Positions 16,253-25,151 of a DNA stretch of 64,000 nt are shown here, one piece after another. Within the stretch, counting starts at the first letter, position 1; every line of letters starts with the position of its first letter. A program made the position numbers and the translations under genes. The notes beneath the pieces were generated by a model, which made no database searches, was not told the origin of the DNA, and saw nothing but the letters and a program-made list of their open reading frames with translations. Source of the stretch: Microcella sp. (lineage in GTDB: Bacteria > Actinomycetota > Actinomycetes > Actinomycetales > Microbacteriaceae); the NCBI RefSeq assembly GCF_019739195.1, contig NZ_JAHHDS010000003.1, positions 1,178,001 through 1,242,000 on the forward strand. Reading direction: 5' to 3'.

Positions 16253-17212
16253 ATGGCCGAGCCGAGCGCACCGCGCGACACCCTCGCGCGCGAGACGAGC
16301 CCGTTCGACGAGATCGACCGGCGGCGCTGGGCCGCGCTCGCCCCCGAGACGCCGCAACCGCTTCGTGAGACCGAGCTGGTGCAGTTGCGCGGCCTGGGCG
16401 ACTCGCTCGACATGCGCGAGGTCGCCGAGGTCTACGTTCCGCTGAGCCGACTGCTCAGCCTCTACGCCGTCGGCGCTCGCGACCTGCACGCGGCGACCCG
16501 CAGCTTCTTGCGCGAGCCCGGGCAGCACACCCCCTTCGTCATCGGCGTCGCGGGCTCGGTCGCGGTCGGCAAGTCGACGATCGCCCGCCTGCTGCGCGAG
16601 CTGCTGTCGCGGTGGGAAGACACTCCGCGCGTCGAGCGCGTGACGACCGACGGCTTTCTGCTGCCGACCCCCGAACTCGCACGACGGGGCATCCTGCACC
16701 GCAAGGGTTTTCCTGAATCGTACGATCGCCGCTCGCTGCTGCGCTTCGTCGCCCGGGTCAAGGCGGGCGCCGATGAAGTGCGGGCGCCCGTCTACAGCCA
16801 CCTCACCTACGACCGTGTGCCCGGTGCCGAGATCATCGTGCGCCGCCCCGACATCCTCATTGTCGAAGGCCTCAACGTGCTGCAGCCGCCGGGGCCGGGC
16901 GCATCGCTCGCGGTGAGCGATCTGTTCGACTTCACGATCTATGTGGATGCTCGCACGAGCGATATCGCGCAGTGGTACGAAGACCGCTTTATGGCTCTGC
17001 AGCGCGGCGCCTTCACCGACCCGCGCAGCTACTTTCACCGCTACGCCGCGCTCGCCCCTGATGAGGCGCGGGCTAAGGCACGGGAGATCTGGCGCGAGAT
17101 CAACGAGCCGAACCTCATCGAGAACATCCTGCCGACGAAGGCGCGCGCGTCGCTCGTGCTGCGCAAGGCGAGCGACCACAGCGTCGAGACGATCCTGCTG
17201 CGCAAGATCTGA
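16253..17212 (+). CDS. coaA: Type I pantothenate kinase
   Basis: 319-residue P-loop kinase that phosphorylates pantothenate, the control step of coenzyme A synthesis. Walker A is [17 protein letters not shown] near residue 100; later family segments [26 protein letters not shown] and [12 protein letters not shown] are all present. The ATG at 16253 gives the standard length; an ATG nine codons upstream is less likely because it lies in the promoter region. The stop overlaps the next start (TGATG at 17210-17214). It diverges from glmS. Confidence 0.96.
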   Translation: MAEPSAPRDTLARETSPFDEIDRRRWAALAPETPQPLRETELVQLRGLGDSLDMREVAEVYVPLSRLLSLYAVGARDLHAATRSFLREPGQHTPFVIGVAGSVAVGKSTIARLLRELLSRWEDTPRVERVTTDGFLLPTPELARRGILHRKGFPESYDRRSLLRFVARVKAGADEVRAPVYSHLTYDRVPGAEIIVRRPDILIVEGLNVLQPPGPGASLAVSDLFDFTIYVDARTSDIAQWYEDRFMALQRGAFTDPRSYFHRYAALAPDEARAKAREIWREINEPNLIENILPTKARASLVLRKASDHSVETILLRKI

Positions 17213-18048
17213 TGGCTGAGACACCTGACTCGGCCTCGGCCGACTCCGCGAAGTACACCCACGGTCACCACGCGAGCGTGCTCTCGGTGCATCGCTGGCG
17301 CACGATCGCCAACTCGGCCGCGTACCTCGAGCCGCACCTCGTCGCCGGTCGATCTCTGCTCGATGTGGGGTGCGGGCCCGGCACGATCACGGCCGAGTTC
17401 GCCGAACGGCTCTCTCCCGGGCGTGTGGTCGGTCTCGACGCCGCACCCGACGCGATCGCGGCGGCCCATTCGCACGCGGTCGAGGTCGGCTCGACCGCGA
17501 CGTTCGTGCAGGGCGATGCCTTCGCGCTGCCCTTCGACGACGGCGCGTTCGACATCACGCACACCCATCAGACGTTGCAGCACGTCGCCGACCCCGTCGC
17601 GATGCTGCGCGAGATGGCGCGGGTCACCGCGCCGGGAGGCACGATCGCCGCGCGCGAGGTCGACTACGCCGTGACGAGCTGGTTTCCGCTGCTGCCCGGT
17701 CTCGCGCTCTGGCTCGACCTCTATCAGCGCGTGCACCGGGGCAATGGGGGCGAGCCCGACGCGGGTCGACATCTCAAGGCCTGGGCGCACGCCGCCAGGC
17801 TCGATGCCGTCGAGACCACGGCGACCGTCTGGCTCTTCAGCGACGAGGTCGACCGGGCTTGGTGGGGTGGAGCGTGGGCTGAGCGAGTGCTGCACTCGTC
17901 GTTCGCGCGCGACGCCCTCGACGGCGGGCATGCGACGCAGGCAGAGCTGCAAACCATCAGCGAGGCGTGGCGCGAGTGGGCGCAGCACGACGACGCGATG
18001 CTCACCATGACCCACGTCGAGGTCATCGCGACGCCGAAGGTCGTTTAG
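17212..18048 (+). CDS. Class I SAM-dependent methyltransferase
   Basis: 278 residues of Methyltransf_11/25 type. Motif [20 protein letters not shown] is near residue 45, the acidic tip VVGLDAAP after it, [25 protein letters not shown] is motif II/IV, and [15 protein letters not shown] the later strand. Similar to ubiquinone/menaquinone-type small-molecule methyltransferases, but the substrate is not known. It is translationally coupled to coaA by a one-base overlap and overlaps the glmM stop by four bases on the opposite strand. Confidence 0.85.
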   Translation: MAETPDSASADSAKYTHGHHASVLSVHRWRTIANSAAYLEPHLVAGRSLLDVGCGPGTITAEFAERLSPGRVVGLDAAPDAIAAAHSHAVEVGSTATFVQGDAFALPFDDGAFDITHTHQTLQHVADPVAMLREMARVTAPGGTIAAREVDYAVTSWFPLLPGLALWLDLYQRVHRGNGGEPDAGRHLKAWAHAARLDAVETTATVWLFSDEVDRAWWGGAWAERVLHSSFARDALDGGHATQAELQTISEAWREWAQHDDAMLTMTHVEVIATPKVV

Positions 18049-19406
18049 ACCGCGAGCTGCTCGCGCACGACAGCGGCGAGGCGTTCAGCCACCGCTTCTG
18101 CTGTCGCCTGATCGGCCGCCTCGACCATGACGCGCACCATCGGCTCGGTGCCGCTCGCCCGCAACAGCACGCGACCGCTGTCACCCAGTGCCGCCTCTTC
18201 GGCCGCGACCGCCTCAGCGACGACCTCGTGGCCTTCGAGCGCTGCGCGATCGACGCCGCGCACGTTGATGAGCACCTGCGGGAACACGGTCATGACACCG
18301 GCCAGCTCGGCCACCGTTTTCTTCGTGCGAGCCATCTCGGCCGCGATCTGCAGGCCGGTCAGAATGCCGTCGCCGGTCGTCGCGTGCTCGCTGAAGATGA
18401 TGTGCCCCGACTGCTCGCCGCCGAGACTGAGCTCGTGCTCGGCGAGCGCCTCGAGCACGTAGCGGTCGCCGACCTTGGTCTCGATCATGCGGATGCCGTG
18501 GTGCTGCATCGCGCGCTTGAGGCCGAGGTTGCTCATCACGGTGGCGACGAGCGTGTCGTCGACGAGAGCCCCGCGCGCGTGCATCGACAGGGCGATGATG
18601 GCCATGATCTGGTCGCCGTCGATGATGTTGCCGTGAGCATCCACCGCCAGGCACCGGTCAGCGTCGCCGTCGTGAGCGATGCCCAGATCGGCGCCGAGCT
18701 CGACGACCGCCGCGCGCAGCGGGTCGAGATGCGTCGAGCCCACGCCATCGTTGATGTTGAGCCCATCGGGGTCGCTGCCGATCACGGTCACGCGAGCGCC
18801 AGCATCGGCGAAGACGCGCGGCGAGATGCCGGCCGCGGCTCCGTGTGCGCAGTCGATGACGACATGCAGCCCTTCGAGCGAGACGTCGAGGGTGCCCAGC
18901 AGGTGCAGCACGTAGCGGTCTTCGGCGTCGGCGAAGCGTTGAATGCGGCCTACGCCGGCACCGGTCGGTGCGAGCTTCTCGCCCGCGAGCGCGTCTTCGA
19001 TGCGATCTTCGACGGCGTCGGGCAGCTTCGTGCCGCCGTACGAGAAGAACTTAATGCCGTTGTCAGGAGCCGGGTTGTGCGACGCCGAGATCATGACGCC
19101 GAAGTCGGCACCGATGTCGCCGACGAGAAAGGCCGCCGCCGGAGTCGGAATGACACCCGCATCGAGCACGTCGATGCCCGAGCTCGCGAGCCCGGCCGAG
19201 ACTGCTGCCGTGAGGAATTGCCCTGAGACCCGCGGATCGCGGGCGACGATCGCCGTGGGCCTCTTGCCCGCTGCGCGCAACTCTTCAGCGTGCCGACCGG
19301 AGGTGAGCACGAGCGCGGCTGCCTGCGAGAGCCCGAGGGCGAGGTCAGCGGTGAGATCACCGTTGGCCAGCCCTCGAACCCCGTCAGTGCCGAAAAGTCG
19401 ACCCAT
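18045..19406 (-). CDS. glmM: Phosphoglucosamine mutase GlmM
   Basis: 453-residue alpha-D-phosphohexomutase converting glucosamine-6-phosphate to glucosamine-1-phosphate. The start [14 protein letters not shown], the phosphoserine loop [17 protein letters not shown] near residue 107, the metal loop [11 protein letters not shown] and the C-terminal [15 protein letters not shown] are all as expected. It is last in the rplM-rpsI-glmM transcript, 24 bases after rpsI, an order conserved in actinobacteria, which ties cell-wall precursor supply to ribosome synthesis. Confidence 0.97.
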   Translation of the reverse strand: MGRLFGTDGVRGLANGDLTADLALGLSQAAALVLTSGRHAEELRAAGKRPTAIVARDPRVSGQFLTAAVSAGLASSGIDVLDAGVIPTPAAAFLVGDIGADFGVMISASHNPAPDNGIKFFSYGGTKLPDAVEDRIEDALAGEKLAPTGAGVGRIQRFADAEDRYVLHLLGTLDVSLEGLHVVIDCAHGAAAGISPRVFADAGARVTVIGSDPDGLNINDGVGSTHLDPLRAAVVELGADLGIAHDGDADRCLAVDAHGNIIDGDQIMAIIALSMHARGALVDDTLVATVMSNLGLKRAMQHHGIRMIETKVGDRYVLEALAEHELSLGGEQSGHIIFSEHATTGDGILTGLQIAAEMARTKKTVAELAGVMTVFPQVLINVRGVDRAALEGHEVVAEAVAAEEAALGDSGRVLLRASGTEPMVRVMVEAADQATAEAVAERLAAVVREQLAV

Positions 19407-19430
19407 CGCGTTCGACCAGAACCCGGGCGA

Positions 19431-19931
19431 CTAGCGCTTCGAGTACTGAGGAGCCTTGCGCGCCTTCTTGAGACCGGCCTTCTTGCGCTCGATCACGCGC
19501 GCGTCGCGCGTGAGGAAGCCGGCCTTCTTGAGGATGGCGCGGTTGTTCTCGCGGTCAATCTCGTTGAGCGCGCGGGCGATCGCGAGGCGCAGCGCACCAG
19601 CCTGGCCCGAGGGGCCACCGCCGGTGATGCGGGCGATCACGTCGTACGCGCCGCCGAGCTGCAGAACCGTGAAGGGGTCGTTGATGAGCTGCTGGTGCAG
19701 CTTGTTCGGAAAGTACTGCTCGAGCGTGCGCCCGTTGACCGAGTAGGTGCCAGCGCCGGGAGTGATGCGCACGCGGGCGATCGCCTGCTTGCGTCGACCG
19801 ACGGCCTGGCCGCCGACCGAGAGCACGGCGCGGGGCGCGGCCGTCTCGACGGGCGCAGCCGACTCGGTGGTGTACGACTCGGGAGCAACCTCGTCGATGT
19901 TCGTTTCGTCAGTGTTCGTAACGTCTGCCAC
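19431..19931 (-). CDS. rpsI: 30S ribosomal protein S9
   Basis: 166 residues. The conserved body runs from about residue 39 ([13 protein letters not shown]) to the C-terminal [12 protein letters not shown], whose basic tail reaches the P-site tRNA. About 35 N-terminal residues rich in threonine, glutamate and alanine precede it, as in many actinobacterial S9 proteins. It follows rplM by 30 bases in the same transcript. Confidence 0.97.
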   Translation of the reverse strand: MADVTNTDETNIDEVAPESYTTESAAPVETAAPRAVLSVGGQAVGRRKQAIARVRITPGAGTYSVNGRTLEQYFPNKLHQQLINDPFTVLQLGGAYDVIARITGGGPSGQAGALRLAIARALNEIDRENNRAILKKAGFLTRDARVIERKKAGLKKARKAPQYSKR

Positions 19932-19961
19932 GATGCGTGTCCTTTAGCGTCTGCGCGGTCG

Positions 19962-20414
19962 CTACTGAGCGACCTGGTCGAGGGTGTAGGTCGTCGGCTG
20001 CTGCGCAGCGTGAGGGTGCTCGGCACCCGCATAGACCTTGAGCTTCTTGATCTGGGCGCGGCCCAGCGAGTTCTTCGGCAGCATGCCTCGAATGGCCTTC
20101 TCGACGGCGCGCACGGGGTTCTTCTCCAGCAGTTCGGAGTAGGTCGTGGCCGTGAGTCCGCCCGGGTAGCCGGAGTGGCGGTAGGCCTTCTTCTGAGTGA
20201 GCTTCGACCCCGTCAACGCGACCTTCTCGGCGTTGATGATGATGACGAAGTCGCCCATGTCCATGTGCTGGGCGAAGGTGGGCTTGTGCTTGCCCCGCAG
20301 CAGGGCGGCGGCGTGGCTGGCGAGACGGCCCAGGACGACATCGTTGGCATCGATGACGACCCAGTTGTGCTGAACGTCAGCGGGCGTGGGGCTGAAAGTG
20401 CGCGTCACAATCAC
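19962..20414 (-). CDS. rplM: 50S ribosomal protein L13
   Basis: 150-residue ribosomal protein, normal length. The stretches [40 protein letters not shown] and [28 protein letters not shown] are diagnostic. It is the first gene of rplM-rpsI-glmM. A good promoter lies upstream within the end of truA, leaving a leader of about 110 bases with a hairpin at 20457-20480. Confidence 0.98.
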   Translation of the reverse strand: MIVTRTFSPTPADVQHNWVVIDANDVVLGRLASHAAALLRGKHKPTFAQHMDMGDFVIIINAEKVALTGSKLTQKKAYRHSGYPGGLTATTYSELLEKNPVRAVEKAIRGMLPKNSLGRAQIKKLKVYAGAEHPHAAQQPTTYTLDQVAQ

Positions 20415-20456
20415 GGCTTTCGTGTCGAGTAGTTCGTGAATCCCGCTCCGGGAGGA

Positions 20457-20480
20457 GTTCTCGCACGGATCGTGCGGAAC
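20457..20480 (-). promoter_or_regulatory. Hairpin in the rplM leader
   Basis: GTTC/GAAC and CGCACG/CGTGCG pair around a GAT loop with one bulged base. It lies in the 5' leader of rplM. L13 leaders that bind L13 are known in other phyla, but this one shows no recognised family consensus. Confidence 0.35.
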
Positions 20481-20533
20481 GCCGAGGTGGAGGGCTCAAC
20501 CGGATGCCCGTCGGCGACGGACACCAAGGGTCG

Positions 20534-20563
20534 ACACTAGTGCACGCGAGGCCGGTCGGTCAA
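20534..20563 (-). promoter_or_regulatory. Promoter of rplM-rpsI-glmM
   Basis: -35 TTGACC (20563-20558), an 18-bp spacer and -10 TAGTGT (20539-20534) on the minus strand. The TGA of the -35 is the stop codon of truA, so the promoter overlaps the end of the upstream gene. Confidence 0.65.
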
Positions 20564-21441
20564 TCTGAGGGCTCGGCCGAGCGCCCCGCGCGTTCCCGAC
20601 GCGCGCGCGTGAGCTCGGCCCGTGCCGCGAGCTCGTCGTCGGGCGGGTAGCCGACCTCCATCAGTGTGAGGCCCCGCGCCGCGACCACCGAGAAACCGTT
20701 CTCGCGCCTCGCCCCCTCGAGCACGGCGTGCAGCTGGTCGAGCCCCAGCTCGTGCTTGCCGACCTCGATGGCCGAGCCGACGAGTGCGCGCACCATCGAG
20801 TGGCAGAACGCGTCCGCCCGCACGTCGGCGATGAGCACGCCGTCGGAATCTCGTGACCAGCCGTAGTCGAGCAGCGTGCGAATGGTCGTGGCGCCTTCGC
20901 GCGGCCGGCAGAACGCCCCGAAGTCATGAAGGCCCGTGAGGCTTCGGCTCGCGGCATCCATGGCCTCGAGGTCGAGGTCGGCCGTGTGCCAGAGGGTGTG
21001 CCCGCGACGACGCGGATCACGGAGGCTGCGGGCATCCGCGACCCGGTACTGATAGCGGCGCCAGAGCGCCGAGAAGCGCGCGTCGAAGCCCTCGGGTGCT
21101 AGCGCGACGCCGGTGACCACGACATCGGCCCCGTGCCGGCTGATGAGGCCGTTGAGCCTCCTGGTGAGCGACTCCTCGACCGAGCCGGCCCGCCTCGACG
21201 CCGCGAGCGCCCGCCACTGGTCAGCACTGAGGTCGATGTGAGCGACTTGACCGATCGCGTGCACGCCCGCGTCGGTCCGGCCGGCCACGACCAGGCGCAC
21301 CTCGTGCTCGGGGTGGCGCAGCAGAGTGGCGACCGCTTGTTCGAGCTCACCCTGCACCGTGCGCAGTCGCGGCTGCCGCCCCCAGCCCGAAAAAGCCGCG
21401 CCGTCGTACGCGACATCGAGTCGCAGGCGCACCGTTTCCAC
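20560..21441 (-). CDS. truA: tRNA pseudouridine(38-40) synthase TruA
   Basis: 293-residue pseudouridine synthase modifying the anticodon arm. The catalytic aspartate is in VAGRTDAGVHAIGQVAHID near residue 57. Other family landmarks are VAYDGAAFSGWGRQP at the start, FDARFSALWRRYQYRV in the middle and FCHSMVRALVGSAIEVG near the C-terminus. The GTG start at 21441 is preceded by TAGGAT eight bases upstream with no ribosome-binding site, suggesting a leaderless message. The C-terminal tail is arginine-rich. Confidence 0.96.
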   Translation of the reverse strand: METVRLRLDVAYDGAAFSGWGRQPRLRTVQGELEQAVATLLRHPEHEVRLVVAGRTDAGVHAIGQVAHIDLSADQWRALAASRRAGSVEESLTRRLNGLISRHGADVVVTGVALAPEGFDARFSALWRRYQYRVADARSLRDPRRRGHTLWHTADLDLEAMDAASRSLTGLHDFGAFCRPREGATTIRTLLDYGWSRDSDGVLIADVRADAFCHSMVRALVGSAIEVGKHELGLDQLHAVLEGARRENGFSVVAARGLTLMEVGYPPDDELAARAELTRARRERAGRSAEPSD

Positions 21442-21449
21442 AACCGATC

Positions 21450-21455
21450 ATCCTA
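21450..21455 (-). promoter_or_regulatory. -10 box of truA
   Basis: TAGGAT on the minus strand, eight bases before the GTG start at 21441. It fits the leaderless pattern seen at several other genes here. Confidence 0.4.
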
Positions 21456-21503
21456 GAGCGGCGCATCCGCACCTCCTCGCTAACGCGAGAGACTGTTCTC
21501 ACG

Positions 21504-23378
21504 ATGTCTGCGATCAGCACAAGCCCCGCGAACGGCACCCGGCTTGCGGGTCTCGACGGCCTGCGAGCGCTCGCGATCACGCTCGTGCTGGCGTACCACC
21601 TGTTTCCGGGTCTCGCTCCGGGAGGGTTTCTCGGCGTCGACATCTTCCTCGTCGTGAGCGGGTACCTCATCACCGCGCTCCTCATCGCCGAGCATCGTCT
21701 CGAGGGTCGCGTCAGGCTGCGCCGGTTCTGGGCCAGGCGCGCCCGGCGGCTGCTGCCAGCCCTGATCGTCGTGGTCGGGCTCTCGGCAAGCGTGGCGGCC
21801 CTGATCGGCGGCGACATTCTCGTCGGCATCGGCTGGCAGCTCGCCGGAGCCCTCACCTTCAGCAGCAACTGGTGGTCGATTGCGAACGGCTCGACCTACC
21901 TCGATCAGACCAGCCCCGAGCTCTTCCGGCACTTCTGGTCGCTCGCGGTCGAAGAGCAGTTCTACCTGCTGTGGCCCCTGGCGGTCATCGCTCTGCTCGC
22001 CCTGCCTCTGCGGCACCTGCGCGTCGCGTTGCCGGTCGCGCTCGCGGTCGCGTCTGCCGCAGCGATGGCGCTGCTCGCCGGTGATCCCGCGATCGATCCG
22101 GCCCCCGCCTCGGCGGCGTACTACTCGACGCTCACGCACGGCTTCGGGCTGCTACTCGGGGCCGGACTGGCTGTGGCCCGCGAGCCTATCGCGAAACGGG
22201 CATCCGTCACGCGGGTGCCCCGCTGGGCCGCCGATGCGGCCGCCCTGCTCTCCGTGCTGGGTCTGGTGGCCTTGAGCGTCGTGCTGTCGATCGACTCGGT
22301 CGCCACCTACCAGGGCGGGCTCGTGGCTGCGGTGTTGCTCACCGGCGTACTGATCGTGAGCGCCGAGCACCCGCGCGGGTCAGCGGCGACGGTGCTGGAT
22401 GCTCCGCTCCCCCGCTGGCTCGGCGAACGCTCGTACGGGCTCTACCTGTGGCACTGGCCCGTGCTCATGCTGCTCGGAGCAGCCCTGCCCTTCGTCGACC
22501 GCGGGGGGCCACAGGCCTGGCTGCTCGGGCTCGGCGCGCTCGTCATCTCGATCGGCCTCGCCGCTCTGAGCTACCGACTGCTCGAGCAGCCCGTGCGCCA
22601 GCGCCGCGTGCGCGCCATCGTCGCGACCTGGCCGAGGCCCCGTCGCGTGGTCACGGTCGTGGCGAGCGGGCTCGCTCTCGCCGGATTGGTCGCCGGCACA
22701 GCGACCGCGGTGGTGCGCGCACCCGCGCAATCTGAGGCCGCCGCCTTCATCGCCGCCGGGCAGGCCGCTCTCGACGCCGCCGCGGCGCAGCCTCTGCGCA
22801 TCCCGCTGTCAGAGCGCGCGCCGGTCGACGGCACGGCCGCGAAGCTGGCGACAGGCGACCAGATCGTCGCGATCGGAGACTCGGTCATGCTCGCGGCGGC
22901 CCCCCAGCTGCAGGCTCGGTGGCCGGGCATCGCCATCGACGCGGTCGTCTCGCGGCAGATGCGGCAGGCGCCCGAGATCGTGCGGTCGCTCGCGGCTCGC
23001 GACGCGCTGCGCCCGATCGTCATCCTGCACCTCGGCACCAACGGGTCGATCGATCCGTCGACCTTGGCCGAGGTGCGGTCGATCATCGGGCCCGACCGGC
23101 AGCTCGTGCTCGTCAGTGCCCAGGCGCCGCGCGACTGGATTCCTGTCGTCAACAGTCACCTGTTCGCCTTCGCGGCCGACTACCGCGATGTCGTCGTCGC
23201 TGACTGGCGCCGCGCGATCGCACCGCAGTTGAACCTGCTCGCGCGCGACCAGGTACACCCCGGGTCAGCCGGTGGTCGGGTCTACGCCAGCGCCGTCGAG
23301 AGCGCGCTGCTCTACCTTGCCTCGCTGCCCGAACTGATCGACTACGACGAGAATCCCGAGCTGTGGCGTCCGCGTTGA
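21504..23378 (+). CDS. OatA/OafA-like O-acyltransferase: acyltransferase 3 membrane domain fused to SGNH domain
   Basis: 624 residues. The N-terminal ~390 residues form an acyltransferase-3 domain with about ten or eleven membrane helices. It carries RLAGLDGLRALAITLVLAYHL (catalytic histidine) and the WSLAVEEQFYLLWPLAVIALL motif. After one more helix and a linker comes an extracellular SGNH-hydrolase-like domain with IVAIGDSVMLAAAP (nucleophile serine), HLGTNGSID and DQVHPGSAGG (Asp-His pair). This layout matches peptidoglycan O-acetyltransferase OatA and related surface-polymer acetylases. Alternative substrates are cell-wall glycans or exopolysaccharides. A GACTGT -10-like box ends seven bases before the ATG. 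It converges with the GNAT gene, 10 bases between stops. Confidence 0.87.
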   Translation: MSAISTSPANGTRLAGLDGLRALAITLVLAYHLFPGLAPGGFLGVDIFLVVSGYLITALLIAEHRLEGRVRLRRFWARRARRLLPALIVVVGLSASVAALIGGDILVGIGWQLAGALTFSSNWWSIANGSTYLDQTSPELFRHFWSLAVEEQFYLLWPLAVIALLALPLRHLRVALPVALAVASAAAMALLAGDPAIDPAPASAAYYSTLTHGFGLLLGAGLAVAREPIAKRASVTRVPRWAADAAALLSVLGLVALSVVLSIDSVATYQGGLVAAVLLTGVLIVSAEHPRGSAATVLDAPLPRWLGERSYGLYLWHWPVLMLLGAALPFVDRGGPQAWLLGLGALVISIGLAALSYRLLEQPVRQRRVRAIVATWPRPRRVVTVVASGLALAGLVAGTATAVVRAPAQSEAAAFIAAGQAALDAAAAQPLRIPLSERAPVDGTAAKLATGDQIVAIGDSVMLAAAPQLQARWPGIAIDAVVSRQMRQAPEIVRSLAARDALRPIVILHLGTNGSIDPSTLAEVRSIIGPDRQLVLVSAQAPRDWIPVVNSHLFAFAADYRDVVVADWRRAIAPQLNLLARDQVHPGSAGGRVYASAVESALLYLASLPELIDYDENPELWRPR

Positions 23379-23388
23379 CGCGACGAGG

Positions 23389-24417
23389 TCAGTAGACGAC
23401 GCGGTAGGCGACGTCTCGAGCCGTGGGCACGAACCCGAGGCGGGTGTAAACGCCGAGGGCTCCCGTGGGGTTCTCGGTGTCGACGTCGAGCACGGCCAGT
23501 TCGAGATCGGCCGCAAGGTATGCCTGCAGCACGTCGGCGAGCAGGGCGCTCGCCAGGCCACGCCCGCGCCACTCGCGCACGGTGCCGACGAGCCCGATAT
23601 AGGCGCTGCGGGCACCCTGGCGTTCCCAGTCGTCTTCGTTGATCTCGGTGATCACGAACCCGACCACCGCGTCGCCGACGCGGGCGATGCGGCACAGCTC
23701 GGGCCTGAAGCTCGGTAGCGTCTGCATCGACTCCCACCCTTCGCGGCTCGTCGGCTGGCTGCCCCAGTGGTCGGCGAACGAGGCGTTCTTCGCCGCGCGC
23801 ACCGCTTCGCTCAGCACTGCAGAGAACGGCTCGACCGTCACGCCCTCCGGCAGCGCGACGGAGGGTGCCTGCTGCCCGAGCGGGCACTCGAGCGTCGTGA
23901 AGTAGCGCGCGGGCTCGAAGCCAACTCGCTGCAGCAGTCTTCCGTGCTCGGGCGCCAGGTCGGCGGCGTAGCTCATGACCCAGGCGGGCAGGGTGCTCGA
24001 ACTCTGCGAGAGCAGTTGCTGCGCTCGGGCGTGCTGCCAGGCGAGCAGCCGCCGACCGATGCCGCGCCCGCGGTGCGCGGGATCGACTCCGCCAGAGAGG
24101 AAGACCCGCATGACCGTCTCAGGATCGGGAGGCGAAGTCACGAGCCCCCACGCCACAGCGCGACCGTCGGCGTCGAGCGCCAGCACGCCATCGCGAGCGG
24201 GCTCGACCCACGAGTGGCCGAGCTCTTCGTCGAGCTCGTCGAGCGACTCGCTCCAGGTCGGGTGATCGCGGGCACTGATGCGCTCGGCGAGGTCGGTGAG
24301 CGTCGCGGCGTCGTCTGTGGTCAGCGACCGCCAGTGGATGCCCTCCGGCCCCTCGGGCAGTGCGATGTTGTCGGGCGCCGGTACGCGGTCGCGCAGCTCG
24401 GGCTTCTCATCGGTCAC
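23389..24417 (-). CDS. Tandem GNAT-domain N-acetyltransferase
   Basis: 342 residues with two GNAT folds. The first has the acetyl-CoA loop GVDPAHRGRGIGRRLLAW near residue 115. The second has TVREWRGRGLASALLADVL near residue 290, followed by DVDTENPTGALGVYTRLGF. This architecture resembles mycothiol synthase and related two-domain acetyltransferases, but the sequence lacks enough identifying features to call MshD. The start codon GTG 24417 lies directly behind the rplQ terminator and has no ribosome-binding site; a TACGCT box seven bases upstream suggests a leaderless transcript. Confidence 0.75.
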   Translation of the reverse strand: MTDEKPELRDRVPAPDNIALPEGPEGIHWRSLTTDDAATLTDLAERISARDHPTWSESLDELDEELGHSWVEPARDGVLALDADGRAVAWGLVTSPPDPETVMRVFLSGGVDPAHRGRGIGRRLLAWQHARAQQLLSQSSSTLPAWVMSYAADLAPEHGRLLQRVGFEPARYFTTLECPLGQQAPSVALPEGVTVEPFSAVLSEAVRAAKNASFADHWGSQPTSREGWESMQTLPSFRPELCRIARVGDAVVGFVITEINEDDWERQGARSAYIGLVGTVREWRGRGLASALLADVLQAYLAADLELAVLDVDTENPTGALGVYTRLGFVPTARDVAYRVVY

Positions 24418-24424
24418 GCAGAAA

Positions 24425-24430
24425 AGCGTA
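24425..24430 (-). promoter_or_regulatory. -10 box of the GNAT gene, overlapping a terminator
   Basis: TACGCT on the minus strand ends seven bases before the GTG at 24417. Its first base is the last base of the rplQ terminator stem, and the rest is the T-rich tail. Confidence 0.35.
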
Positions 24431-24459
24431 CGGCCCCCGCTCTCTCGAGCGGGGGCCGT
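24430..24459 (-). terminator. Terminator of the S10-spc-alpha operon
   Basis: Perfect 13-bp GC-rich stem (24430-24442 with 24447-24459), TCTC loop, followed on the minus strand by CGCTTTTC. It lies 23 bases past the rplQ stop and ends the ribosomal superoperon. Confidence 0.88.
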
Positions 24460-24482
24460 GACGCGATCGTGATTCGAGCTGG

Positions 24483-25094
24483 CTACTTCGCCTCAGCCTC
24501 GTCGACAGGCGCCTCGTCAGCGGCCTCGTCGGCGGGCGCTTCGTCGGCGACGTCGGCCGCGGGCGCCTCGTCGACCGTCTCGTCGGCGGGGGCCTCGTCG
24601 GTCACTACCTCGTCGACAACGACCTCGTCAGCCGCCGCGTCGTCAGCGACGACCTCGTCGACGACGGGCTTCTCGGCGGGCGCCGCGGCCGCGGCAGCAG
24701 CCGCGGTCTTCTTCGCGCTCTTGGGCTTGGGGTTCACGGGCTCGAGAACGAGCTCGATCACGGCCATGGGGGCGTTGTCGCCCTTGCGGTAGCCGACCTT
24801 TGTGATGCGGGTGTAGCCGCCCTCGCGCTCGGCCATGAGCGGCGCGATCTCGGTGAAGAGCTCGTGCACGGCGCTCTTGTCGCGAATGATCGTCATCACG
24901 CGACGGCGGGCGTGCAGGTCGCCGCGCTTGGCGAAGGTGATGAGGCGCTCAGCGAGTGGACGCAGGCGCTTGGCCTTCGTCTCGGTCGTGGTGATGCGCT
25001 TGTGCGTGAAGAGTGCCGTCGCGAGGTTCGCGAGAAGCAGGCGCTCGTGGGCGGGGCCGCCGCCGAGGCGGGGTCCCTTCGTGGGCTGAGGCAT
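24483..25094 (-). CDS. rplQ: 50S ribosomal protein L17 with acidic C-terminal extension
   Basis: 203 residues. The conserved L17 body occupies the first ~120 residues ([24 protein letters not shown], later [23 protein letters not shown]). It is followed by about 80 residues of alanine, aspartate, glutamate and valine, built of units like DEAPADE. Normal L17 is about 120-130 residues; tails of this kind occur in actinomycetes but this is a long one. Last gene of the superoperon, 57 bases after rpoA and before a strong terminator. Confidence 0.97.
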   Translation of the reverse strand: MPQPTKGPRLGGGPAHERLLLANLATALFTHKRITTTETKAKRLRPLAERLITFAKRGDLHARRRVMTIIRDKSAVHELFTEIAPLMAEREGGYTRITKVGYRKGDNAPMAVIELVLEPVNPKPKSAKKTAAAAAAAAPAEKPVVDEVVADDAAADEVVVDEVVTDEAPADETVDEAPAADVADEAPADEAADEAPVDEAEAK

Positions 25095-25151
25095 GGTGTG
25101 TGTTCTTTCGTATCAGTGACGGGAAGGGGCGAGAACGAAGCGCCGCAGCGC

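Noticed and set aside
23389-24417. Calling the double GNAT protein mycothiol synthase MshD
   Set aside because: Domain layout fits, but no sequence detail remembered as specific to MshD could be confirmed.
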